The notes under the pieces are model-generated. The model saw only the letters and a list, made by a program, of their open reading frames with translations, did not search any database and was not told the DNA's origin. A stretch of DNA of 64,000 nt, from assembly GCA_022821495.1 (NCBI GenBank), contig JAJEDN010000102.1:1-64000 (forward strand), written 5' to 3'. Each line of letters starts with the position of its first letter. Within the stretch, counting starts at the first letter, position 1. Made by a program: the position numbers and the translations under genes. Positions 16,860-25,566 of the stretch are shown here, one piece after another. The stretch is from Candidatus Poribacteria bacterium (GTDB taxonomy: Bacteria; Poribacteria; WGA-4E; WGA-3G).

Positions 16860-17611
16860 TTAACCTCTTGGAGTTGACGAAATATTTCGGCAAATTGTGC
16901 GCCGTCGATGCCCTAACACTACAGGTAGATGCCGGTGAGATATTCGGGTTTCTCGGACCCAATGGGGCAGGGAAGACGACCACAATCAATATGCTCACAG
17001 GCTTACTGCGTCCTACATCTGGTACGGCAACACTTGGTGGATATGACATTCAAAAGCAGAGTTTACAGGCGAAGGCGATTCTCGGACTAATGCCCGATAC
17101 GCCGCAGCTTTATGAAGCGTTAACTGGCAGGCAGTTTGTCCGTATGATCGCCGATTTATATGAAGTGCCACCGCGACAAGCCGAAAATGAGATGGGGATT
17201 CTACTGGACCAACTTGAACTCGTTGATGCTGCTGATGATCAGATTAAAGGGTATTCCTACGGCATGCAAAAGAAAATTCTACTTATCTCGCTCCTCGTGC
17301 ATCATCCGAGAATCCTTTTTCTTGATGAACCTACCAGTGGGTTGGATCCGAGGAGTGCACGCACCGTTAGGGAAATTTTGCGCGAACGCTGTGAGCAAGG
17401 CTGTACCGTCTTTATGACAACACATATACTTGAAATTGCCGAGCGGATTTGTGACCGGGTCGGCATTATTAGTAACGGGCAGCTGATCGCTGTCGGAACA
17501 CTCTCGGAATTACAGCAAAAGCAGCGGGATCTACAAGCGCAGTCCACCGATGTCAATCAGCAGATAGAGACATTGGAGGATATTTTTCTTGATCTAACGG
17601 CTGATGCCTAA
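16856..17611 (+). CDS. ABC-2 type transporter ATP-binding protein
   Basis: This 251-aa ATPase has Walker A GPNGAGKTT, the Q-loop region GLMPDTPQLYEALT, signature YSYGMQKK (a variant of LSGGQ seen in ABC-2 exporters), Walker B ILFLDEPTSGLDP and the H-loop TTHILEIAE. Its ATG overlaps the TGA of the PspA-like gene. The permease follows 23 bases downstream, so the two form an exporter. The substrate is unknown. Confidence 0.92.
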   Translation: MINLLELTKYFGKLCAVDALTLQVDAGEIFGFLGPNGAGKTTTINMLTGLLRPTSGTATLGGYDIQKQSLQAKAILGLMPDTPQLYEALTGRQFVRMIADLYEVPPRQAENEMGILLDQLELVDAADDQIKGYSYGMQKKILLISLLVHHPRILFLDEPTSGLDPRSARTVREILRERCEQGCTVFMTTHILEIAERICDRVGIISNGQLIAVGTLSELQQKQRDLQAQSTDVNQQIETLEDIFLDLTADA

Positions 17612-17634
17612 AAATCAGTCGAAAGCCATTTCTC

Positions 17635-19266
17635 ATGTTAAAAAATATTGGGATTCTCTTAAAAGCGGATTGGCTGGGATGGGTGAATAACCTTAAACAC
17701 AGCGGGGAGACATGGCGGAAAGGTATTTTAAAAGGCGTTGCTTATCTCGTTCTCATCGCTGCATTGTCGGTGTTAGGTAACTCCCTGTTCAGCCATTTGC
17801 GATCCGCTGAAGCTGATTCTACGCTTCTGTTGGGCGTAATTAACGGCTTCATGGCTTTTGCTATTATTATTGTTGCCAAAGAATTGATGGAAGGTTCACT
17901 GAAGATTCTATATGAGGCACCGGACACTGCACTCTTACACGCCACACCGATGCGTTCGGTGGCGATTTTCGGATATAAGTTCGTCCACCTTACGATTACC
18001 CGTTTCCTGAGCATTCTCTGTTTTCTGGGACCGCCGTGGGTGATGTTCGGGTTAATCTTTGAACTGCCGTGGTATTTTTATGTAGGACTATTTCCGACGT
18101 GCGTGTGTCTTCTCATAGTCATCGCGAGTTATGTTACTATCAGTATGATGTTCATTACTCGCTTTTTCTCGTCTGGTGGACTCATTGCAACCCTCAAAGT
18201 ACTCGGTACAGCTGTCAGCGTGACGGTGGGGTTCCTTTTGCCGTTGGCACTGTTTACGTCATTTGATGCGATACCGGTAAAACAGTTTTTGCTGGATTGG
18301 GCAGCCTCAGAAACGACAGACGCAGCTGCTAAATGGTATCCACACGAATGGATTGGGCAACTCCTATTGATCTGGACGGCTGAATCTACAATACAAAACC
18401 GATGGGGATGGGTACTCGGGGGTATCGGCGGAAGTGCTGGCTCTGTAGTGGTTGCAACACTCGTTGCACAACTGATTTATCAGCGCGGTTGGGAAAATAA
18501 CCGTCTGTTGAAAGTTAAGCGTAAACCTATACGACGCAACGGCGGTTCTAAAGCACCACCCCTAAAAGGTATTGCCGTGGTGCTCGGACGCGGGCCGATA
18601 AAAGCCATGATGCTCAAAGACTTCCTAATCTTTATCAGGCATAGTGGACGGCTAATTGCGATGCTAATGCTTACGCTTTTTTTGGCGGTTCATATCGCGG
18701 TGTTGTTTATACAAGGCGGTGGTATGAATGCAACCGAAAGTCTTACTGTGCAAATTGTACTTTACAGCATTTTTATTACTTTCGGTATCAGTTGCAACGG
18801 TGTTCGGGATGAAGCGAAAACGTGGTGGATGCTGAAATCTGCCCCTGTCACACCGAGATTGGTATTTACAGGAAAGTTCCTGACGGCACTCCTCTGTGCA
18901 TTGATTTATGCTGAATTCTGGTCGTTGGTCGCCGTTTATCTACTTCCGATTCCAAGGGACAATTGGGTACCGATGCTGCTGATACCTATAATAACGCTTC
19001 CGACCGGATGCGCATTGAATACAGCGATTGGAACGCTGCCGTGGATGGCGGAATTAACACAGCAACCGAAACCGATTTTACGGGTTATAACCTTTACGGT
19101 AATACTCATTGTTAATGTGGGACTCATCATTGTGCCAGTGATAGCGTGGCATACAAAAAATTTCGTTCTTTTTACAGGGTTGATACTCGTCCTCATCGTT
19201 GTGTTGACAGTATCCTATAGATGGGGGATAAACAACCTTCGCAAGTTGTTAGTCGCACAATGGTGA
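17635..19266 (+). CDS. ABC-2 type exporter permease (large, ABC exporter-like)
   Basis: This 543-aa integral membrane protein has about twelve hydrophobic segments in two clusters separated by a basic cytoplasmic loop (around residues 285-320, LLKVKRKPIRRNG). The layout matches fused ABC-2 permeases of the YhaP/DUF-type exporters. KAMMLKDFLIF near residue 323 and KTWWMLKSAPVTPR near 398 recall conserved parts of putative ABC exporters. It pairs with the preceding ATPase. The exported substrate is unknown. Confidence 0.8.
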   Translation: MLKNIGILLKADWLGWVNNLKHSGETWRKGILKGVAYLVLIAALSVLGNSLFSHLRSAEADSTLLLGVINGFMAFAIIIVAKELMEGSLKILYEAPDTALLHATPMRSVAIFGYKFVHLTITRFLSILCFLGPPWVMFGLIFELPWYFYVGLFPTCVCLLIVIASYVTISMMFITRFFSSGGLIATLKVLGTAVSVTVGFLLPLALFTSFDAIPVKQFLLDWAASETTDAAAKWYPHEWIGQLLLIWTAESTIQNRWGWVLGGIGGSAGSVVVATLVAQLIYQRGWENNRLLKVKRKPIRRNGGSKAPPLKGIAVVLGRGPIKAMMLKDFLIFIRHSGRLIAMLMLTLFLAVHIAVLFIQGGGMNATESLTVQIVLYSIFITFGISCNGVRDEAKTWWMLKSAPVTPRLVFTGKFLTALLCALIYAEFWSLVAVYLLPIPRDNWVPMLLIPIITLPTGCALNTAIGTLPWMAELTQQPKPILRVITFTVILIVNVGLIIVPVIAWHTKNFVLFTGLILVLIVVLTVSYRWGINNLRKLLVAQW

Positions 19267-19333
19267 GGTCCGAGCAGTGGCAAGCAACGTCTACAAACTT
19301 GTCTGCCTCCAAAACGAAAAGAAAGAAGGAAAA

Positions 19334-19846
19334 ATGTTAATAGAATATGAGGGCATAACACCGGATGTGCATTCTTCCGTCTTCGTCGCTCCGGGTGCAA
19401 TGATTATTGGTGATGTAACAATCGGTGAAGAATCGAGCATCTGGTTTAACAGCGTACTCCGCGGAGATTTAGAACCGATCCGAATCGGATGTCGCACCAA
19501 CGTTCAGGACGGTGCGGTCATACACATGGATAAGGAGATTCCGTGCCTTATCGGTGATGATGTTACCATCGGGCACGGTGCGATTCTCCATAGCTGCACG
19601 ATCGGGAACGCGGCACTAATCGGCATGGGGGCAATCCTCTTGACGGGTTCAGTGATTGGCGAAGGTGCAATTGTCGCCGCAGGGACACTTGTCCGTGAGG
19701 GACAGGAAATTCCACCAGGGACTATCGCAATGGGCGTGCCAGCGCAAGTACGACGTGAAGCTACCGAAGCCGAATTTGAACGCGTCCGGCGCGGTAAAGA
19801 TGATTACGTCTTGCGTGGCAAACTGATGCAAAAATCTACTTCATAG
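19334..19846 (+). CDS. gamma carbonic anhydrase family protein
   Basis: This 170-aa left-handed beta-helix protein carries the three zinc His positions of gamma-class carbonic anhydrase homologues: AVIHMD, then TIGHGAILHSCTIGN. It also has SSIWFNSVLRGD and the NVQDG motif, followed by AIGAGALV-like hexads and a C-terminal helix. ATG 19334 is preceded by GAAAGAAGGAAAA and is preferred to GTG 19277. Many such proteins have uncertain carbonic anhydrase activity. Confidence 0.9.
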   Translation: MLIEYEGITPDVHSSVFVAPGAMIIGDVTIGEESSIWFNSVLRGDLEPIRIGCRTNVQDGAVIHMDKEIPCLIGDDVTIGHGAILHSCTIGNAALIGMGAILLTGSVIGEGAIVAAGTLVREGQEIPPGTIAMGVPAQVRREATEAEFERVRRGKDDYVLRGKLMQKSTS

Positions 19847-19880
19847 CTGGGCTTCAAATACAACGGTTTTTTGTTTTATT

Positions 19881-19940
19881 ATACGGAGCAGGACTTTTTT
19901 AGAAGATTAGCCTTATCGAACCGCAAGGAAACTTAAAAAT
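19881..19940 (+). repeat. conserved leader repeat before the Gfo/Idh gene
   Basis: ATACGGAGCAGGAC (19881-19894) is followed by GCCTTATCGAACCGCAAGGAAAC and a TTAAAAAT spacer directly before ATG 19941. The same order of blocks is seen in the leaders at 21478 and 9005. Confidence 0.7.
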
Positions 19941-20978
19941 ATGAAACGAACATGTTTGATGATTGGTGGAAGTGGTATGGCAGGCGGCTGGATCCACAAC
20001 TTCACCAGTAATTTTAATGACCGAATTGAAATCATCGGTTTGGCGGACGTGAATACAGACGTTCTCGAATCGCAAGGCGAAGCATTAGGACTCAGCACCT
20101 CACAACTCTTCACGGACTTTAATGATGCGTGTGCGGAGGTTAAGGCAGACTTTTGCGGTATTGCCGTCCCACCCCAATTTCACAGTCCCGCAGCGATTGC
20201 TGCCATGGAGAACGGCATGCCAGTTATCTGCGAAAAACCGATCGCGGACACCTTGGACGCAGCGAAAGCGATGGTGCGGACTGCACAGAAAACCGGATTG
20301 CCGTGTGCTATCATTCAAAACTATCGCTATGCTGATAATAAACAGGAATTGATTCGTATCCGTGATGAAGGCCGGTTAGGGCGGCTCCAACACATTGTAG
20401 GTCGATACGCGTGCGATTATCGACGTTATCTCTCTTGGGGCAGGGCATGGCGACACGATATGGATTTCGGGCTCCTTTTTGAAGGTTCTGTTCATCATCT
20501 GGACATGCTTCGATTCCTCTCCGGCGGCGATTGTGAGACTTTGATCGGATTTGGGTGGAACCCTGAATGGTCGAGTTTCCAGCACTATTCCAGTGGTTAC
20601 TATCTAATGCGTATGGATAACGGTGTTCATACCTCTTATGAAGGCAACAGTTCAGCAGCGGGCACCATCAACTGCTGGAACCATGAGCACTATCGCGTCG
20701 AATTTGAAGAGGGTGCTGTCGAAATCGCGGGCGGGAACCAGATGACGATCCACCGCGCCGGTAATGAAACGGAAGTCTATGAGGCACCTGCAATTCCTTA
20801 TCACGCGCATCAGCATCTGTTCGATGAGTTCCTGAATTGGCTTGATGGTGGTGAGCCTTCTGATACGCGAATTGAAGACAACATCAAAAGTTTCGCACTG
20901 ATTATCGCCGCAATGGAAACGACCCTTGATGGGCAACCGAAACAGATTGCTGATTACCTTAGCGACTTGGACCTCTAA
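19941..20978 (+). CDS. Gfo/Idh/MocA family oxidoreductase
   Basis: This 345-aa protein has an N-terminal Rossmann domain starting MIGGSGMAGGW (a variant of the GxGxxG motif) and the diagnostic EKPIADTLDAAK near residue 98. The C-terminal Gfo/Idh domain includes HHLDMLRFLSGG. Members reduce or oxidise sugars and inositols with NAD(P). The substrate is unknown. The leader repeat lies directly before the ATG. Confidence 0.9.
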   Translation: MKRTCLMIGGSGMAGGWIHNFTSNFNDRIEIIGLADVNTDVLESQGEALGLSTSQLFTDFNDACAEVKADFCGIAVPPQFHSPAAIAAMENGMPVICEKPIADTLDAAKAMVRTAQKTGLPCAIIQNYRYADNKQELIRIRDEGRLGRLQHIVGRYACDYRRYLSWGRAWRHDMDFGLLFEGSVHHLDMLRFLSGGDCETLIGFGWNPEWSSFQHYSSGYYLMRMDNGVHTSYEGNSSAAGTINCWNHEHYRVEFEEGAVEIAGGNQMTIHRAGNETEVYEAPAIPYHAHQHLFDEFLNWLDGGEPSDTRIEDNIKSFALIIAAMETTLDGQPKQIADYLSDLDL

Positions 20979-21028
20979 GATTTACGGGTTCACACTCGCG
21001 AAGGTTGCGTATCGGATACGGTTTAATT

Positions 21029-21325
21029 ATGCTCAATCCAAACAGTGAAATACCAACCCTCCTTGAGGACATTCCAGAATCAGAACAACGTGCCTTACTT
21101 GAGAAGGCAGCGACCTGGATTGTGCGGCGCGGCCTGATCGTACCCGCAATTATCGCTTTGGAAACCTGTAAGCCGTTGAACTTTTTGGGCAGTCAATTTT
21201 TGATTGCATTTAGCCCATTTGTTCAGGCAATTTTCAAAGGCGACGAATACCACAAATTCGCTCTCATTTTGGAGAAAGATGAGAATGTTGAGCTGCTAAT
21301 TGAGTTGATTGAGTCTCAGTCATAA
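21029..21325 (+). CDS. small conserved-type hypothetical protein
   Basis: This 98-aa protein is not recognised. It has an acidic N-terminus (LEDIPESEQRALLEKAATWIV), then a moderately hydrophobic stretch (LIVPAIIALETCKPLNFLG and FLIAFSPFVQAIF) and an acidic C-terminal helix. It may be membrane-associated. ATG 21029 is preferred to the in-frame TTG 21005. A clear terminator follows. Confidence 0.6.
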   Translation: MLNPNSEIPTLLEDIPESEQRALLEKAATWIVRRGLIVPAIIALETCKPLNFLGSQFLIAFSPFVQAIFKGDEYHKFALILEKDENVELLIELIESQS

Positions 21326-21357
21326 CCGACTTAGCGGAAAATATCTGTCGGTTTTTC
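21324..21357 (+). terminator. rho-independent terminator
   Basis: AACCGAC (21324-21330) pairs with GTCGGTT (21347-21353) and is followed by TTTT. It lies directly behind the small hypothetical gene. Confidence 0.7.
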
Positions 21358-21371
21358 ATCAATCCGTGCGC

Positions 21372-21556
21372 GTAAGCCCAAGCAACGCGCTGGGCTGGAT
21401 ATACGGAGCAGACCGTTCCTGAAAAATCAACCTTATCGAACCGCAGGGAAAGTGTAGATAGGTATTAACGAGCGAGTGTAAGCCCAAGCAACGCGCTGGG
21501 CTGGGTATACGGAGCAGACCGTTCCTGAAAAATCAACCTTATCGAACCGCAAGGAA
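21372..21556 (+). repeat. tandem duplication of leader repeat before the E2 gene
   Basis: Two 79-base copies start at 21372 and 21478 (period 106). Each begins GTAAGCCCAAGCAACGCGCT, which forms a hairpin AGCCCA/TGGGCT, continues with ATACGGAGCAGACCGTTCCT and ends in CGAACCGC(A/G)AGG-type sequence. The distal copy has GCAGGG, the gene-proximal one GCAAGG. ATG 21567 follows the second copy. The long copies show the full extent of the leader family. Confidence 0.8.
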
Positions 21557-21566
21557 ATTTAAAAAA

Positions 21567-22925
21567 ATGGCAGTTGAATTGAGAATGCTTCAGATGGATC
21601 AGACGATGACCAAAGGGAAAATCGGAAAATGGCTTGTTAAGGAAGGCGATACCGTTACAGAGGGACAACCTTTGTTGGAGATTGAGACCGATAAGGTCGT
21701 CCATGAACAGGAATCCCCTACCGACGGTGTTATCGCGCAATTACTTGCTGAGGAAGGTGCGAATGTCCCTGTCAACGCCTTATTAGCGATTATCGGAGCA
21801 CCCGGTGAAGAAGTCGCACGCGTTGCGGCAGATACAGCAGTTGTGGAGCCGCAAGAACCGGAACAAGACGCACCAGCACAACCGAAGTCGACACCAGTAC
21901 CTACCCCTGTCGCACCTAAAGCCTCTCCAGCGGCGCGTCAACTCGCTGAGAAACTCGCTATCGACTTGACCGAAGTTACAGCCTCTGGACCCGGTGGACG
22001 TATCCTTGAAGCCGATGTCCAGCGGTATATCGACTTGAGAGCACCAATTCCAACCGAATCGGAAACCACACGCCTAAAGGCATCTCCGCTTGCCCGAAGA
22101 CTTGCAAAAGAACATGGCGTTGATCTGAGTCTAATTGCCGGTTCCGGACCGGATGGCAGGATCGTCCGAGATGATGTGTTACAAGCAGCCAGCACAGCAA
22201 CTGAAATGCCTGTTGTGGAGACACCAGCACTTCAACAAGCGGACGAAGTCATTCCTCTGGACGGCATCCGTGGGATTATCGCAGAACGGATGACCTTGAG
22301 CCTTCAAACGAATGCGAGTGTCACACTCCATACCGAAGTTGATGCAACGGCATTTGCTGAGTTACGTGGGATGCTTAACGATAAACTGCAAGCGAGAGAG
22401 GTAAAGATTACCTACACCGATCTGCTTGTAAAAGTCGTGGCAAGTGCGTTATTGGAACATCCACGCCTCAACGCGACCCTCACGGATGACGGGATTCATC
22501 TATTATCGGAGATTAATATTGGGGTAGCAGTCGCCTTGGAGGATGGGTTGGTGGTACCGGTCGTCCGAAATGCTGACAGAGAAAGGTTATCGGAGATCTC
22601 GGAGCAGGTGAAAAATTTTGCTGAACGGGCACGGAGCAATCAGTTAACACCGGGGGAACTTCAAGGTGGGACCTTTACGATTACGAATCTCGGAAACTTC
22701 GGCGTTGATGCGTTCACGCCTATCATTAATCCACCGGAGAGTGCTATTCTTGGGGTAGGACGGATTTTGAAGAAGCCGGTTGTTCATGAAGATGAGGTTG
22801 TTGTTCGGAGCATGCTGACGTTAAGTTTAACGTTCGATCATCGTGCCGTAGATGGCGCGCCTGCAGCACAATTTTTGCAGACTGTTTCTGATTGTATTCA
22901 AGATCCGTATCTGTTATTGGTGTAG
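21567..22925 (+). CDS. 2-oxo acid dehydrogenase E2 (dihydrolipoamide acyltransferase)
   Basis: This 452-aa protein transfers acyl groups from lipoyl to CoA. The lipoyl domain has ETDKVV, with the modified Lys at about residue 43. After an Ala/Pro linker come two peripheral subunit-binding domains (about 115-150 and 170-206), each with ASPxAR..A and GPxGRI. The catalytic domain ends with FDHRAVDGAPAAQFL, the HxxxDG active-site motif. No E1 or E3 gene is adjacent, so the oxo acid (pyruvate, branched-chain or other) is undetermined. The start follows the leader repeat. Confidence 0.93.
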   Translation: MAVELRMLQMDQTMTKGKIGKWLVKEGDTVTEGQPLLEIETDKVVHEQESPTDGVIAQLLAEEGANVPVNALLAIIGAPGEEVARVAADTAVVEPQEPEQDAPAQPKSTPVPTPVAPKASPAARQLAEKLAIDLTEVTASGPGGRILEADVQRYIDLRAPIPTESETTRLKASPLARRLAKEHGVDLSLIAGSGPDGRIVRDDVLQAASTATEMPVVETPALQQADEVIPLDGIRGIIAERMTLSLQTNASVTLHTEVDATAFAELRGMLNDKLQAREVKITYTDLLVKVVASALLEHPRLNATLTDDGIHLLSEINIGVAVALEDGLVVPVVRNADRERLSEISEQVKNFAERARSNQLTPGELQGGTFTITNLGNFGVDAFTPIINPPESAILGVGRILKKPVVHEDEVVVRSMLTLSLTFDHRAVDGAPAAQFLQTVSDCIQDPYLLLV

Positions 22926-22928
22926 TAT

Positions 22929-23330
22929 CTACCAGCGTTCTATCTGTAGAGATTCTACTTCATCAAAATGTGCATCTCGTGTGACGAGGATCAAATCGTG
23001 TTGCATGGCAATTGCTGCAATCCAAATATCATTGTTCGGGATGGGTCTACCTTTCCTTCGCAGCCGTTCTTTGGTGATTCCGTACCACTGTGCTGTTTCC
23101 AAATCACAAGAGATGAGTGGAAATCGCTGCGTAAGCCGGTTGACTTTTGTGAGATTTTCTATAGGTCTATTTGATTTTCGCGCGCCGTAGTAGAGCTCAC
23201 CAATTGCTGGCGAAGGCAAAGACACTTTAGGAACATTTTGCATTTCGTCTGGCGGGTGGATTATCATATCATCGGCTAACATAACAATAAGAATGTTGGT
23301 GTCCAACAGATATTTACCATTTTGATTCAT
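22929..23330 (-). CDS. VapC-like PIN-domain toxin
   Basis: This PIN-domain ribonuclease of 133 aa has LLDTNILI (first Asp), the SPAIGELYYGA segment with the conserved Glu, and NNDIWIAAIAMQHDLILVTRD with the two further acidic residues. ATG 23330 overlaps the upstream antitoxin-like gene by 17 bases, the usual translational coupling of toxin-antitoxin pairs. In VapBC systems the toxin cleaves tRNA or rRNA until neutralised. Confidence 0.88.
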   Translation of the reverse strand: MNQNGKYLLDTNILIVMLADDMIIHPPDEMQNVPKVSLPSPAIGELYYGARKSNRPIENLTKVNRLTQRFPLISCDLETAQWYGITKERLRRKGRPIPNNDIWIAAIAMQHDLILVTRDAHFDEVESLQIERW

Positions 23331-23547
23331 CGACCTGTCCACAGTCCTCCTCAATCGCTTGTTTTATTTCTTCCAAATCCTCAGGCGGGAATAGACCTGC
23401 TGCAAATTCAAGAAGTTCCTGAAGGGGGATACCTTTTGGAGATTCCCCAGACAACTCTAACGTGAAATCTAAAACCTGTCTCTGTTTTCCGGGTGAAAGG
23501 TTTTCCAATCGCTGCATAATTTCTTGGATAGTCGTTGATTCTTCCAT
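23314..23547 (-). CDS. antitoxin-like partner of VapC (DUF2281-like)
   Basis: This 77-aa acidic helical protein has TTIQEIMQRLENLSPGKQRQVLDF, a pattern seen in DUF2281-type antitoxins, and a C-terminal acidic tail PPEDLEEIKQAIEEDCG. It overlaps the PIN-domain gene by 17 bases. Assignment as antitoxin rests on position and overall resemblance. Confidence 0.75.
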   Translation of the reverse strand: MEESTTIQEIMQRLENLSPGKQRQVLDFTLELSGESPKGIPLQELLEFAAGLFPPEDLEEIKQAIEEDCGQVDESKW

Positions 23548-23633
23548 CGTGTTGCCTCCTTTTTGATTAGAGGATGGTGTTTCTATACCTACCGATTTCT
23601 TGAAAAGATTTTATCACAAGTCGTATGAGAAAA

Positions 23634-23882
23634 TCAACGCTTTTTGGTAGGCTGTCCTTGCGATAACGATGCCATTCCGCACCCTTCCTCAATTGTCTGT
23701 TTCATGATTTCCAAATCTTCCTTTGAGATTGTACCTGCAAATTTAAGAAATTCCTTTCCGGGTGTGCCTCTTATCGGTTCGCCTAAAAAAGATAGGACAG
23801 AATTCAAAATCTGTTTCTGTTGCCAGGAGGCGAGTTTATCTAATCGTTGTACAATTTCTTGGGTAGTGGTTGGGTCTTTCAT
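23634..23882 (-). CDS. orphan paralogue of the VapC-linked antitoxin
   Basis: This 82-aa protein clearly resembles the preceding antitoxin-like gene (TTTQEIVQRLDKLASWQQKQIL, then LKFAG and DLEIMKQTIEEGCG) but has no toxin gene of its own. GGAGG-containing sequence before the ATG is also alike (both have AAAAGGAGGCA). It probably arose by local duplication and could cross-regulate or protect against related toxins. Confidence 0.65.
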   Translation of the reverse strand: MKDPTTTQEIVQRLDKLASWQQKQILNSVLSFLGEPIRGTPGKEFLKFAGTISKEDLEIMKQTIEEGCGMASLSQGQPTKKR

Positions 23883-24008
23883 TGTGCTGCCTCCTTTTGG
23901 TCACGCATAATAAGGGTTTATATCGACCAAGACTGCTATAAGTAGTTTACCATCAAGGGCATCGAAAATCAACTTTTTCGGTGTGCTAACCAGAATCCTC
24001 CAGTTCTA

Positions 24009-24044
24009 CTGACAACTGAGTACTGATAACTGACAACGATAATG
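24009..24044. repeat. heptamer-type intergenic repeats
   Basis: CTGACAACTGAGTACTGATA and the following ACTGACAAC are heptamer variants of the type seen between other genes in this window. Confidence 0.4.
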
Positions 24045-25481
24045 CTATATGTATCCAGCAAGTCGCAGCCCTTCCTGCTCTGCCCATCTGCCTAACAGAT
24101 CTTTCTCTTTCGGGGTTGCTGAGCGGTTCTGCTTGCCCCGAACCTGACGGATAACTTTTGCTTGTGGCGCGACTTCGATCGTCAAAATCTTGCGTCGTCC
24201 GTTTTCATCTTCAATCTCCATGCTCCAAATCGATGACCGTCCGGTATGACAGGATCTCGCGTAGGTTGAGACACAATGCTTGAGTGCTCGACTTTCGTCG
24301 ATAAGTTCGTCGCTGCTGAGCAATTCTCGAATAGACCAGAATTTCATATTGCGTGCCTCCTCACTCCCTTCCAAAGTGTGGAATTCACCGATCTCTGAGC
24401 CGAACCATTCGAGTTCCCCACCTTTCGCTTCTCTGCCGAGTTCGCCATGCCATGCCTCAACTTGGCGGAGCAGCGTTTCAGGTGTCCTGCCTCTCATACT
24501 GAAGTTCGGTTGCGCGGGTCCAATTTCTCTCGCGATGCCTCTCTCAACGAAGACCCGTTGGTTCTCGTATTTCTGATGCCAAATGTAGTCAATAATCGGG
24601 TTCGCATGACTGACATCTAACATCGGATTCGCAATAAAGAATCGAATCACATTTATCCAGAAATTGTCGTTGCTAAAAGTTTGGGTCAGTCGTGTGCCCC
24701 GAAGTGCGTCCGTCAAATACTTATCACCCCCGAGGGCGTGTACTTGTCCCCACCGAAGTGCTTCCTCAATTGTGTAATGCCTCGGTGCCTTAAGAAAATG
24801 GTGCGCCATCTTTTTGGTGAGGGGTATAGGCATATCCCGTGCGGTTCGGATATTTTGACCGGTGCCGATGTGTTTAAACCAGTTTTGGTGCGTTACATTC
24901 CCGTTGAACCAGACGCTATCCATGAAAAACGGCACTTCATAAGCAGCGAGAAGATGGCGAGCGAGTTCGGAAAATTGGCGATCCCGATTATGTTTTTTCA
25001 CTTTCCACGTCTCAGGGGATCGAAGCCAATTTTCGTGATGGTTCGCGAGCGCAGCGATGCCTTGAATATAGGCAGCGTCCTTTAACAGGTCTGAATTGTC
25101 TTCAAGATGTAATAAGAGTTTTAGGAAGACTTGTGGGGCTATGCTGCTCTCAAAAGCTGCCGAAATAGTTCTGAGGACTGGATTCTGTAGTTTTTCTGAC
25201 CGCAGTTCTTGGTTGTATATTTTCGGAAGAACCTCCTTCAAGTTACGGTCTTTCTTTTCTTTTGCCATCACTTTGATGGCTTGCGTGCGTGTAAAAACAT
25301 AAAGTTCATCTTGATATTGGCGCGAATTTTTGTCCAAACCTTGATTAAAATTGTGGGCGCGGCACCATTCCTTATACGCTTCAACCGAAGATATGCCAAG
25401 TTGACGGATATGCGCTTGCATTTCGGGTGAGCATTCCTCTATCCGAATTTTTCTCTTCGACTTTTTGCTCTTTTGAGCCAT
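24045..25481 (-). CDS. PcfJ-like domain protein
   Basis: This protein of about 478 aa has a C-terminal domain (residues 390-478) that matches PcfJ-like proteins: LKHCVSTYARSCHTGRSSIW, a strand ILTIEVAP, then RQVRGKQNRSATPKE and a final W-x(5)-GL. PcfJ proteins were named from conjugative plasmids but also occur on chromosomes; function is unknown. The long N-terminal part is helical and basic. ATG 25481 is favoured because GGAGG lies nine bases upstream; ATG 25490 touches it. Confidence 0.75.
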   Translation of the reverse strand: MAQKSKKSKRKIRIEECSPEMQAHIRQLGISSVEAYKEWCRAHNFNQGLDKNSRQYQDELYVFTRTQAIKVMAKEKKDRNLKEVLPKIYNQELRSEKLQNPVLRTISAAFESSIAPQVFLKLLLHLEDNSDLLKDAAYIQGIAALANHHENWLRSPETWKVKKHNRDRQFSELARHLLAAYEVPFFMDSVWFNGNVTHQNWFKHIGTGQNIRTARDMPIPLTKKMAHHFLKAPRHYTIEEALRWGQVHALGGDKYLTDALRGTRLTQTFSNDNFWINVIRFFIANPMLDVSHANPIIDYIWHQKYENQRVFVERGIAREIGPAQPNFSMRGRTPETLLRQVEAWHGELGREAKGGELEWFGSEIGEFHTLEGSEEARNMKFWSIRELLSSDELIDESRALKHCVSTYARSCHTGRSSIWSMEIEDENGRRKILTIEVAPQAKVIRQVRGKQNRSATPKEKDLLGRWAEQEGLRLAGYI

Positions 25482-25566
25482 CTGTGGCATCCTCCGATGA
25501 CATCGCCGGTTGAAACTTATATATATTTAACCCCATTGGTGGCTATATATTTCCAATTTTGTTGTT

